Notes under the pieces: generated by a model | Databases searched by the model: none | What the model was told of the DNA's origin: nothing | The model's input: only the letters and a program-made list of their open reading frames with translations | Part shown: positions 1 through 7,092 of the stretch, piece by piece | Layout: every line of letters starts with the position of its first letter | How positions within the stretch are numbered: the first letter of the stretch is position 1 | Position numbers and translations under genes: made by a program | From: Planctomycetaceae bacterium | Lineage (GTDB): Bacteria; Planctomycetota; Planctomycetia; Pirellulales; UBA1268 | Length of the DNA stretch: 7,599 nt | Reading direction: 5' to 3' | NCBI GenBank assembly: GCA_018694455.1 | Contig: JABHNP010000037.1 | Span: forward strand, 1-7,599

Positions 1-1736
1 AGGTCACCTCGGATTGCTTCAACGGCTGTTGCTTGATCGGGAGTGGGGTCAAACTGGAATGATTGTTCAAAAGCTTTTTGCCAAGGTGTGTCTTGAGGAA
101 ACGCACGGCCGGGCTGTTTTGCCCTTATAGCTTGAATTTCCAGCATGTCAGCAGCCATATCAGCAACTGCTTTCTCCACTGCTTTTTTCTGACGCATCCA
201 TAGTGTCCCACCAATCTTTGCCAATTTGGGACCGGTTTTTCCACCACCAACGTATTTCTGTACGAGTTCGATCGATGAAGCGGGCACATATATTCGGGTC
301 GATTCCGCAAATTCAAGCTCAAGGAATTCTTCAGTCCGACCATGTTTCTTTAAAAGTTTCAGGCCCTTATAGCGAGCGATACCATGAGCAACATGAACAA
401 CAAAGTCACCGTCCTTAAGATCGAGGAACGTATCAATGGTTCTAGTGAGTCGGTGTTTAGGCAATCTGTTTCGTGGTGAATCGTGCCTACGAAATAGTTC
501 GGCGGCCGAGATTAAAACAAATTTTTCTGGAACTAACCGAAAGCCTGCTGACAGCTTGCCTTGTATGAAATGAAGTCGTCCTGCATGAGCTGGTGCTGAA
601 GGAGACAGAAGTTCTTTCAGACGTTTCTCCTCGGCTTCAGTGGGTACCACAACCCAAACGTGCTGATCTTTTCCAACCGTATTGAGCTCATGGCAAACTC
701 GATCAAGTTGACCAGTGAAACGTTCAACACTTTCAATTGCTAGGTGGGCAGTAGTCTCAAGGCTTGTAGGTGCTATTGCTGATAAAATGATCGAAGGGAA
801 ACGATAGATACGAGAAAACAAGTCTGCGGTATTGAGTGTCGACTGTTCTGGAAGAATATCTGCTAGTCGTTGTCCCTCGTCGGATAGCTCTTGTGGCTCC
901 ACAAGACTCCACCATGTATCAGAAGGTGCTATGTCGGTGAGCCATGCCTGCTTGTCATTTGTGCGTTGCGATTGCAAGGCAGTCAGATCAATAGAGTTTA
1001 AAGTCTGAATGCTTCGCTGGCTTACAGTATCAAATGATCGGAGTGAATCAATCTCATCATCATTGAGTTCAAGTCGAACTGGTCGTTCCCAATCAGTTGC
1101 AAAAAGGTCAATAATACCACCACGACGAGCGAAGGTGCCCGGAGTATCAAGTGTATCTACTTGTTGCCATCCTCGTGCTGAAAGCCATTCAGCTAATTCT
1201 TGAGGATCAATCGTGGCACCAAGGGTGAGTTGCCGTGTACTTTCCTCAATCTGTCGTGGGTCAGGGAGTGGAGTTAGAACAGCCTGCATTGACGTTACGA
1301 GAATGCGAGGACTGGCATCAGAGTTTTCTATTAGACGTTTGACGATCGCCAGACGTCGAGCTTCGGCCGGGTCGGTAACCAGGTGTTCGTGATTCGATGA
1401 TAGATTGTCAATGGATTCAATGACAGGTAATACATCAACTGTTGATGATGTGAAAAGTGTGAGGTCATCAGCAAAAATGTCAGCATCCACGGCGTGCGGA
1501 ACAACGACGATAATGAGTCCCGGTTGTTCTCTAGCCCTTGCAGATGCAATAGCAGCAACGGCAAGGCTGCTCGCTGCTCCCCAGGTCCCACCAATTGTCC
1601 CGCCATGCCCCTGATTAAGACTTGCGAGAACCTCGACAACACCATTGTGCTCGCGCAGTCCGTCGGTAAGTTGGTGCAGTTGGCCCGAACTTACGGGTGA
1701 CAACGCGGTTTCACGGTCATTCTGAGCAGCTAACAC
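1..1736 (-). CDS. mfd: Transcription-repair coupling factor Mfd, N-terminal half (cut by the window edge)
   Basis: Mfd removes RNA polymerase stalled at DNA lesions and recruits UvrA for nucleotide excision repair in the cytoplasm. The minus-strand frame is open from a stop at about 1775 down to base 1, giving about 578 codons, roughly half of the usual protein of 1,050-1,200 residues. The UvrB-like module is visible: a degenerate nucleotide-binding loop, GGTWGAASS, near residue 49, and RRGGIIDLF followed by LELNDDEIDSLRSFD near residues 202-230. The RNA-polymerase-interacting, CarD-like domain starts at about residue 442 (DGDFVVHVAHGIARYKGL) and continues through YVPASSIELVQKYVGG. The last residues, FDPTPDQATAVEAIRGD, are the entry to the RecG-like motor, so Walker A lies outside the window. 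The frame has no convenient ATG. I chose GTG at 1736; TTG at 1703 is the alternative. Neither has a clear Shine-Dalgarno sequence. Family assignment is very secure; the start is not. Confidence 0.95.
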   Translation of the reverse strand, partial: MLAAQNDRETALSPVSSGQLHQLTDGLREHNGVVEVLASLNQGHGGTIGGTWGAASSLAVAAIASARAREQPGLIIVVVPHAVDADIFADDLTLFTSSTVDVLPVIESIDNLSSNHEHLVTDPAEARRLAIVKRLIENSDASPRILVTSMQAVLTPLPDPRQIEESTRQLTLGATIDPQELAEWLSARGWQQVDTLDTPGTFARRGGIIDLFATDWERPVRLELNDDEIDSLRSFDTVSQRSIQTLNSIDLTALQSQRTNDKQAWLTDIAPSDTWWSLVEPQELSDEGQRLADILPEQSTLNTADLFSRIYRFPSIILSAIAPTSLETTAHLAIESVERFTGQLDRVCHELNTVGKDQHVWVVVPTEAEEKRLKELLSPSAPAHAGRLHFIQGKLSAGFRLVPEKFVLISAAELFRRHDSPRNRLPKHRLTRTIDTFLDLKDGDFVVHVAHGIARYKGLKLLKKHGRTEEFLELEFAESTRIYVPASSIELVQKYVGGGKTGPKLAKIGGTLWMRQKKAVEKAVADMAADMLEIQAIRAKQPGRAFPQDTPWQKAFEQSFQFDPTPDQATAVEAIRGD

Positions 1737-1742
1737 AGTCGT

Positions 1743-1748
1743 ATTGTA
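1743..1748 (-). promoter_or_regulatory. Possible -10 box for mfd (TACAAT)
   Basis: On the minus strand TACAAT matches the sigma-70 -10 consensus at five of six positions. A transcript starting about seven bases downstream would begin at or beside the GTG at 1736, giving a leaderless or nearly leaderless mfd message. No convincing -35 hexamer lies 16-18 bases upstream, so the call rests on a single hexamer. Confidence 0.25.
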
Positions 1749-1837
1749 GGGGATAATTGAAAGAAATAGTGCTTAATATGGCGTTTGAATAGCTGACCCG
1801 AGGCTACTTTTCGTGTATCGTTGAGTTGAGAAGAGCG

Positions 1838-1901
1838 AGTTTACCAAAAGAAACCTTTTCCTAATTATGGGCGAGGCCCCGTGAAGTGACGAGGGTAAAC
1901 T
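1838..1901 (+). promoter_or_regulatory. Potential structured leader upstream of ilvB (three-way-junction-like fold)
   Basis: AGTTTACC (1838-1845) is perfectly complementary to GGTAAACT (1894-1901), giving an 8-bp closing stem. Directly inside it, with no gap, AAAAG (1846-1850) pairs with CTTTT (1855-1859) around an AAAC tetraloop. A second hairpin pairs GGGC (1869-1872) with GCCC (1876-1879) around GAG. The element ends about 50 bases before the ilvB start and no poly-U tract follows. It matches no riboswitch family that I recognise. It could equally be an operator repeat or chance pairing. Confidence 0.3.
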
Positions 1902-1937
1902 GGAAAAAAATGCGTAGATTAGTTTCATAGATACCAA

Positions 1938-1944
1938 GAGAGGA
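1938..1944 (+). promoter_or_regulatory. Ribosome binding site of ilvB (GAGAGGA)
   Basis: The purine-rich GAGAGGA ends two bases before an ATG at 1947, too close for initiation, and eight bases before an ATG at 1953, which is ideal spacing. This makes 1953 the more likely start. Confidence 0.6.
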
Positions 1945-1952
1945 CGATGGAG

Positions 1953-3725
1953 ATGGCAACGGCACCTGATCAGACACGAAATGAATCACTTATCAGTGGA
2001 GCCGATGCAGTCATAGAATCACTTATTCGTAACGGTGTTGAGGTGATTTTTGCATATCCAGGTGGCGCTAGCATGCCGTTGCATCAGGCGCTCACTCGGT
2101 TCGGCGATCGACTGAGAACTATTCTGCCACGTCATGAGCAAGGCGGTGGTTTCGCAGCACAAGGATACGCCCGTACAACCGGTAAGCCAGGAGTTTGTAT
2201 GGCAACGAGTGGGCCTGGTGCACTCAACCTTGTAACTGCAATTGCAGATGCAAAACTCGATAGTATTCCACTTGTGGCGATCACGGGGCAGGTCCAAACA
2301 AGTGTTATTGGTACGGATGCATTTCAAGAAACTCCAATTGTCGAAGTCTGTCGAGGAATCACGAAGCATCACTATCTTGTTACCGATGCACAAGATATTC
2401 CTCGTATCATGAAAGAAGCATTTTTTATTGCCACCACTGGTAGGCCAGGCCCTGTGCTTGTCGACCTGCCGAAAGACATCCAGTTGACTAATATTCAGCC
2501 AGATTATGACGTGGAAATGAATTTGCCTGGCTACCACCCTGAAGTTCGCCGCGCACATTCAGAGCAAATTGCGCAGGTAGCTGCCGCAATTCGCCGAGCG
2601 AAAAGGCCCGTGATTTATGCTGGTGGTGGTGTAATCGCTGGTGAGGCTTCTGAAAACTTAAGAACACTTGTCGAGAAAACGGGCATTCCGGTCACGATGA
2701 CTCTTATGGGGCTAGGTGCATTCCCTGGTGATAATCCAAGATCCCTCGATATGCTAGGCATGCACGGCAGTGTATATGCAAATTATGCGGTTGATGAAGC
2801 AGATTTGCTTATCGCGGTTGGGGTACGATTTGATGATCGTGTGACAGGGAAGGTCGCCGAATTTGCTCAGCACGGGTTTATTGTCCATATCGATATCGAT
2901 CCATCTGAAATAAACAAAAACAAGTTAGTCCACATACCGGTTGTAGCTGATGTCAATGAAGCTCTCGCGCAACTGAACGAAATTGTGGAGCCACCTGAAG
3001 AAGGGCTCGATGAATGGCATGCCAAGATAGCGGGTTGGAAAGAGGAAGATCCTTTCGCATTCGATGAAACTTATCCAGGTATTCTTGCTCAAGAAGCTAT
3101 TGCAGAATTGTCCCGCCTAACCGCAGACCGCAACGCTGTTGTTGCCGTTGGGGTCGGACAACATCAGATGTGGGCGGCGCAGTTCTATAAGTTTAGACGG
3201 CCGAGAACGTGGCTCTCTTCAAGTGGGCTTGGAACAATGGGTTTCGGACTCCCTGCGGCAATGGGAGCGAAAGTTGGTTGTCCTGATGATATTGTCATTG
3301 ATATTGATGGGGATGGCAGCATCCTGATGAATATTCAAGAATTTGCGACATGCACATGCGAGAATATTCCTGTGAAGGTGCTCTTATTGAATAATCAGCA
3401 TTTGGGAATGGTGGTTCAGTGGGAAGACCGCTTCTTCAAGGGCAATCGAGCACACACGTATCTTGGCCCTGTTGGAAATCCTGAAGCTTCTGGACAAGGT
3501 GACGGTATTTCTCCTCATGCCCGATATCCAGATTTTGTGGCGATTGCCAAGGGCTTTGGTTGGCACGCTGAGACGGTCTCAGAGAAAAAAGATTTGGAAT
3601 CTGCCCTCAAGAGACTGATAGATTCTGATGGCCCCGCACTTTTAGATGTACAAGTGCCATATCAGGAACAGGTGTTACCGATGATACCGTCGGGGATGTC
3701 GGTTCGTGAGTTGATTAAGAGGTAG
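1953..3725 (+). CDS. ilvB: Acetolactate synthase, large catalytic subunit
   Basis: This thiamine-diphosphate enzyme condenses two pyruvates to acetolactate, or pyruvate with 2-oxobutyrate, in the first shared step of valine, leucine and isoleucine synthesis in the cytoplasm. The 590-residue length fits the family. In order it has the N-terminal cofactor-binding domain (VIFAYPGGASMP near 32, catalytic Glu62 in RHEQGGG, GTDAFQETP near 120), the central FAD-type domain (about 200-335, with GVRFDDRVTGK), and the C-terminal diphosphate domain with GDGS (453-456) closing at LLNN (478-481), followed by QWEDRF and LPMIPSG. The wording of QWEDRF, GNRAHTYLG and LGMHGSVYANYAV is close to plant enzymes. 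A loop at about 505-525 is longer than in the plant and enterobacterial forms I recall. The residue equivalent to Arabidopsis Pro197 is Gln115. ATG 1953 is preferred over ATG 1947 on Shine-Dalgarno spacing. No ilvN/ilvH follows: the next gene is convergent, eight bases away. Confidence 0.97.
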   Translation: MATAPDQTRNESLISGADAVIESLIRNGVEVIFAYPGGASMPLHQALTRFGDRLRTILPRHEQGGGFAAQGYARTTGKPGVCMATSGPGALNLVTAIADAKLDSIPLVAITGQVQTSVIGTDAFQETPIVEVCRGITKHHYLVTDAQDIPRIMKEAFFIATTGRPGPVLVDLPKDIQLTNIQPDYDVEMNLPGYHPEVRRAHSEQIAQVAAAIRRAKRPVIYAGGGVIAGEASENLRTLVEKTGIPVTMTLMGLGAFPGDNPRSLDMLGMHGSVYANYAVDEADLLIAVGVRFDDRVTGKVAEFAQHGFIVHIDIDPSEINKNKLVHIPVVADVNEALAQLNEIVEPPEEGLDEWHAKIAGWKEEDPFAFDETYPGILAQEAIAELSRLTADRNAVVAVGVGQHQMWAAQFYKFRRPRTWLSSSGLGTMGFGLPAAMGAKVGCPDDIVIDIDGDGSILMNIQEFATCTCENIPVKVLLLNNQHLGMVVQWEDRFFKGNRAHTYLGPVGNPEASGQGDGISPHARYPDFVAIAKGFGWHAETVSEKKDLESALKRLIDSDGPALLDVQVPYQEQVLPMIPSGMSVRELIKR

Positions 3726-3733
3726 CAGAATTC

Positions 3734-5068
3734 TCATCGGAGTTTAAAGGGTGAGGATTTCTTTGGTGCTGTTTCTTTCTCGGAGTCGATAGTTTCTGGG
3801 CTCTCGACATCGGGAACTATTGAATCTGGATCAAATGCTTCAACGGCGCTTGTAATGGACGCATCTTTTGGCTCTTCATAAATTTTGACTCCAAACGTAC
3901 GAAGACGTTTCGCATTATTTTCGTATGTTTCTTGTTCGTCATTCATTTGCCCAGAGAGTCGATTTATAGAGTCGGCAAGACTCACTAGTCGCCAACTTGC
4001 TCGGAGGCTGGCAGTGATTGGTAAATAATTCTTTTCAATTTCAACCGGTGTTCCCATTGGGTCGAAGCCCATCATTTCAGCTCCTCCACCCTGCATGCCC
4101 ATACCAGTTATCTCTTCCTCAAACTTTTTATCTTGAATAGTTCCGTAGGCTTCTCGAAGTGATTTACGCACGAGTTCATCCGTGACGGTCATGATGTCTG
4201 CCGCCGGTAAGGCAATGTCGGTGCCCGCTAACCGGGACAAAAAGACCACAGATCGAATTCGGAGGTCGATAGAACGGGATACGTCTTTCGTAATTGCTAT
4301 AGCGCCTTTTGATACTTCAGTTAGATCTTGAGAGTCATTACCCAAAAGAAGAAGCAGCTCAGAGGCATATTGAAGGGTTCGTGCTTGCATCCAGTCCCGA
4401 GCAATTGCTGGCAGTTGTTCGGCTGGTAGTGAAATCACTTGTTCCATTGTGGGTATGATGCCGACGATATTTGTCACCGTCGGGCTGCCATTAGCTGATT
4501 CTCGAGCTTCTTTCACCCTGTTGCCTAAGCCAATAAGGGCGGCTATTCGTACGGAAGGAGTGAGAGATGCATCAGAAACAAGTTCAGAAAGTGGCTCGGT
4601 AGCCGTCGTGACAAATAGCCCCTTCTGTTCTTTGAGTTCCCCTAGAAACAATGCCGCGTTAATGCTGCCATTGATCGAAATTTCTTTGCTACGAGCCAAA
4701 GTTGAAAGTTCTGTAACTGCTAAATCACTCGCGGTTTTGTAAGCAGTTGGATCACTTATTGAATCAAATAATATTTTCTGAAGGCGCTGGCGAACTTGTG
4801 ATCGTTCGAGCCGATTTCCGTCCAGAAATAATTGTGGAAGACCTTCGGTTAAAAGTAGACGTTGGTGCTTCTCTGTAAAGCTCATTCCAGACTGGAGGTC
4901 ACTCTTGTAAGCCTTCATCTCACTTGATCCTTCAAGCAGAGAGAGGCGACCGAACTTCGGTTCTGCCTGTGCGTAGAGAAGACTTGCATTTAATACCAGT
5001 GCAGTCAAGAAACTTCCAACCAACGTAATGCGGTAGCGTTTTGATTTTGTTGTTATCAATTTTTGCAT
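3734..5068 (-). CDS. Secreted helical (HEAT-like) protein of unknown function
   Basis: I do not recognise a named family. With ATG at 5068 the protein has 444 residues and a classical Sec signal peptide: basic MQKLITTKSKRYR, a hydrophobic core at about 14-32, and AQA cleavage after residue 35, so the mature protein is probably periplasmic. In-frame TTG at 5083 and GTG at 5078-5080 would only add residues before the basic region, and no start has a clear Shine-Dalgarno sequence. Residues about 90-310 are alpha-helical with recurring patterns such as LTPSVRIAALIGLGNR (169-184) and IDLRIRSVVFLSRLAG (267-282), typical of HEAT-type repeats. A Met/Gly patch (322-339) interrupts the helices. An acidic, proline-containing tail ends in basic KKSSPFKLR. 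It is the third gene of the minus-strand block, about 80 bases after its neighbour. It probably acts as a scaffold or docking partner of the upstream membrane protein; that role is inferred from context only. Confidence 0.8.
   Translation of the reverse strand: MQKLITTKSKRYRITLVGSFLTALVLNASLLYAQAEPKFGRLSLLEGSSEMKAYKSDLQSGMSFTEKHQRLLLTEGLPQLFLDGNRLERSQVRQRLQKILFDSISDPTAYKTASDLAVTELSTLARSKEISINGSINAALFLGELKEQKGLFVTTATEPLSELVSDASLTPSVRIAALIGLGNRVKEARESANGSPTVTNIVGIIPTMEQVISLPAEQLPAIARDWMQARTLQYASELLLLLGNDSQDLTEVSKGAIAITKDVSRSIDLRIRSVVFLSRLAGTDIALPAADIMTVTDELVRKSLREAYGTIQDKKFEEEITGMGMQGGGAEMMGFDPMGTPVEIEKNYLPITASLRASWRLVSLADSINRLSGQMNDEQETYENNAKRLRTFGVKIYEEPKDASITSAVEAFDPDSIVPDVESPETIDSEKETAPKKSSPFKLR
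4052..4105 (-). repeat. Met/Gly-rich low-complexity segment in the HEAT-like protein
   Basis: Residues 322-339, beginning GMGMQGGGAEMMGF, are almost entirely Met, Gly, Ala and acidic or aromatic residues. They sit between two helical parts and resemble the segments in the two upstream proteins. Confidence 0.7.
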
Positions 5069-5148
5069 AAGAATGTGCACCAATTTCGTTCTGACGATGT
5101 GAGGTGTTGAGTGAAGCAGCGCTGACAGGTTTTCCTCAATAAAATACT

Positions 5149-7074
5149 TTAAAACCCCATTTCCATTCCTTCCATCATGGACGGATCAACTTGCCTCGGT
5201 GGCTGGTATCCTGGAATCGTTGGCAGATATTCCCGAACAGTCTCTTCGCATGAGTCTGCAGTAATAATATCGAGAATCCCCGCGGCATCTGCAATAAGGA
5301 CTTCGAGTGGTTCTGGTGGTGTGAAACCTCTGCTCGGCCGTTTTTTGCCATCAATTGTCTGCTGGCCAGCGATGGCCAAGAGTGTCTGGCCACTGTCAAC
5401 GCTATGTGGTGGGACTGAAATTCTTTGATTGTTCCACTGTTTAATTTTCCGTGCTCCTTTTCTGCTTCCCACGATCTGTCCAGGTTTACTAGTGATCGAA
5501 TGAAGTTCGAAATTTCCTGAATCTTCATTGCTATCAAGAATAAGAAGTTCTTGATCACTAACACCGAGTCCGTACAGTTTTTTTTCATCTCTCAACAAAA
5601 GTCGGGTGAGGAGGACATTATCCGCCGGCACATGGAGAGGCATAACATCGAGGCTTGGGAAAGGTTCTGAGGTTGCTGCTTGAACAAATTGTTCTTCAGC
5701 AGATTCTGGAGTTTCAAGAAATTTTCTCGGAAGCATCCAGTTTGGGTTCCAGGCGCGAAGAGTAATACGGTATCGGTAGAGGCTGCCAGCTTTTACGCTT
5801 GTGTCAATGAAGCGAAAAAGACGGTAGTCAAGATCGCTCATCATGCCTTCACCATCCGGACCATAACCCATCATCATGCTGTCGTCATAATTGTCGGTCA
5901 TGCCATCCTCCTCCATGCCCATTTCAGTATCTCGGAAAGGACTAAATGTGCTCTGGCTTTGTCCGCTCATTCCGCCGCCAAATTCCATGCCAGAATCCAT
6001 TCCCTGCCCACCAAATTGCATGCCATCTTGTTGTTCAAGTGCCAATTTTTTTTGGTCTTCTAATAAAATTTTCATTTCATCTTTTGCCCAAGGGTGAATT
6101 GCCCGCATTCCCCATGTGGGCCCACCTCCTAAATCACCCATGCCGCCGCCCATGCCCGTTGGGTCGACGCCATTTAGGGTTGGCTTAGGAGCAAGCGTCG
6201 GAAGGGGCCCCCAATAGCCTGTTGGAACGTCTTCCGGGTTAAATAAATTTTGTGCAGCGGGAAGCATGAACTGCTGGGGGATAGTGTCTGGAGCCGCGCC
6301 GATCCAAGTATCTTTCCACTCCTCATAAAGATTTGTTAAATCGATAACTTCCCAGTCACCACCACCATCGGGCGTAACTTCTAATCGTTCAACTGCAAAA
6401 TCATGCCAGATAGGTATATCTCTTTCCATGTTACGGTAACTCGCCCGCGAATAAAGCGAGACGTATTCATCAAACTGTTTTCGGTATGGAATGAGTCCAG
6501 TTAGAATGACGTAGGGCATTTTTTTTGCTGGGGGTGACATGATCGTTGGCTGCGAGTTCATAGGATCCCCCATCATTTCCATCTCTGGAAAACCACCAGC
6601 AAATGATGGATCACCTCCGGCAAGGAGTTCATCTTGATCAGCAATGGCAACAACGCCAGCAGTCGCAACGAGACGTTCAAGAGGGAAGATGACAGGGATT
6701 TGTCGTCTCTGTATGTCGCCAAGTAGTGGACGATTAAATCCAGCATCAACCGACAGACGGTTAATATCTTTTGGGTTCCAAGATTCCAGCATTGCGTCAG
6801 GGTCGTTATCCACTGCTCGGAGGTTTTTGCTTAACTCCTTTTGCTGGTCAGGTGCTAACGGCCGACTAAGTAAACTTTTTGCGTTGCTGGCCAATCTCAT
6901 GATCTCAGCAGGTTCCTCTGCCGAAGATCTGGTCTTTAACCTCAGGGCATTTATGCCGCCCAACGCAAGTGGCAAACTGCACACGACCACGATTGCAACA
7001 AGTATTTTTTCACCGTGGTTCGCCACGAATGACCACATCGCATCAGGCGTAAATTTCATTTTTGGAAGTCCCAT
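5149..7074 (-). CDS. Single-pass membrane protein with large extracytoplasmic region, unknown function
   Basis: I do not recognise a named family. The 641-residue product has no Sec cleavage site but one hydrophobic span at about 24-42 (ILVAIVVVCSLPLALGG), preceded by Lys5, Lys7 and Lys23, so it is probably anchored N-in with the bulk outside the cytoplasmic membrane. Residues about 55-105 are helical and charged. Two mixed or beta-rich parts follow: 187-250 (YVILTGLIPYRKQFDEY...FAVERLEVTPDGG) and 417-610 (YRLFRFIDTSVKAGSLYRYR and NPNWMLPRKFL). A disordered Met/Gly/acidic stretch at about 305-413 separates them, and the C-terminus is MMEGMEMGF. Similar domain wording occurs, as I recall, in conserved planctomycete hypotheticals. 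It starts 18 bases after the preceding gene behind a very strong Shine-Dalgarno sequence, indicating an operon. A role in a pilus- or secretion-like envelope complex is plausible but unproven. Confidence 0.85.
   Translation of the reverse strand: MGLPKMKFTPDAMWSFVANHGEKILVAIVVVCSLPLALGGINALRLKTRSSAEEPAEIMRLASNAKSLLSRPLAPDQQKELSKNLRAVDNDPDAMLESWNPKDINRLSVDAGFNRPLLGDIQRRQIPVIFPLERLVATAGVVAIADQDELLAGGDPSFAGGFPEMEMMGDPMNSQPTIMSPPAKKMPYVILTGLIPYRKQFDEYVSLYSRASYRNMERDIPIWHDFAVERLEVTPDGGGDWEVIDLTNLYEEWKDTWIGAAPDTIPQQFMLPAAQNLFNPEDVPTGYWGPLPTLAPKPTLNGVDPTGMGGGMGDLGGGPTWGMRAIHPWAKDEMKILLEDQKKLALEQQDGMQFGGQGMDSGMEFGGGMSGQSQSTFSPFRDTEMGMEEDGMTDNYDDSMMMGYGPDGEGMMSDLDYRLFRFIDTSVKAGSLYRYRITLRAWNPNWMLPRKFLETPESAEEQFVQAATSEPFPSLDVMPLHVPADNVLLTRLLLRDEKKLYGLGVSDQELLILDSNEDSGNFELHSITSKPGQIVGSRKGARKIKQWNNQRISVPPHSVDSGQTLLAIAGQQTIDGKKRPSRGFTPPEPLEVLIADAAGILDIITADSCEETVREYLPTIPGYQPPRQVDPSMMEGMEMGF
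5836..6156 (-). repeat. Met/Gly/acidic low-complexity region in the membrane protein
   Basis: Residues 307-323 (GMGGGMGDLGGGPTWGM) and 351-413 (GMQFGGQGMDSGMEFGG, later SMMMGYGPDGEGMM) are dominated by Met, Gly, Asp, Glu and Gln, with no hydrophobic core. A short basic/acidic helix (324-350) separates them. The region is predicted to be a flexible linker between the two folded parts. Confidence 0.75.
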
Positions 7075-7082
7075 GAAAGAAA

Positions 7083-7090
7083 TCCTCCTT
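7083..7090 (-). promoter_or_regulatory. Strong ribosome binding site (AAGGAGGA) for the 641-residue protein
   Basis: On the minus strand AAGGAGGA is essentially the full anti-16S complement, and the ATG at 7074 follows its AGGAGG core by nine bases. It lies between the stop of the preceding gene (7093-7095) and the start, so it fixes the start and suggests independent, efficient initiation within a polycistronic message. Confidence 0.85.
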
Positions 7091-7092
7091 AT

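Larger units (their letters stand above)
1737..1952. other. Divergent intergenic region between mfd and ilvB
   Basis: About 215 bases without a credible gene separate the two divergently transcribed starts, so promoters for both should lie here. The mfd side has a TACAAT hexamer (1743-1748). The ilvB side has the inverted repeat described separately (1838-1901) and a Shine-Dalgarno sequence (1938-1944). TAGATT at 1915-1920 could be a -10 box for ilvB, but no -35 supports it. Short frames starting at 1778, 1867 and 1910 encode only four to six residues and lack runs of Leu, Ile or Val codons, so there is no sign of a classical branched-chain attenuator peptide. Confidence 0.6.

Noticed and set aside
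1331..1645. A 104-codon minus-strand open frame overlapping the start of mfd
   Set aside because: The overlapping frame on the same strand translates into clear Mfd sequence (GGTWGAASS and onward), so this is an out-of-frame artefact.
1910..1930. A short ATG frame (MRRLVS) before ilvB as a leader peptide
   Set aside because: It has only one Leu and one Val codon, no good ribosome binding site and no following terminator hairpin, so it does not resemble a branched-chain attenuator.
2019..2558. A 179-codon open frame on the minus strand inside ilvB
   Set aside because: It is antisense to a conserved ilvB coding region, is rich in Cys, Trp, His and Asn in no domain-like pattern, and has no ribosome binding site. 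It is a shadow of the real gene.
5117..5124. The palindrome CAGCGCTG between the last two minus-strand genes, as a terminator or operator
   Set aside because: It is an 8-bp perfect palindrome with no loop, no flanking extension and no T tract, which is common by chance.
5680..6063. A 127-codon plus-strand open frame opposite the Met/Gly region
   Set aside because: It mirrors the ATG/GGN-rich repeats of the minus-strand gene, giving His/Ala/Ile-rich sequence without a domain pattern.
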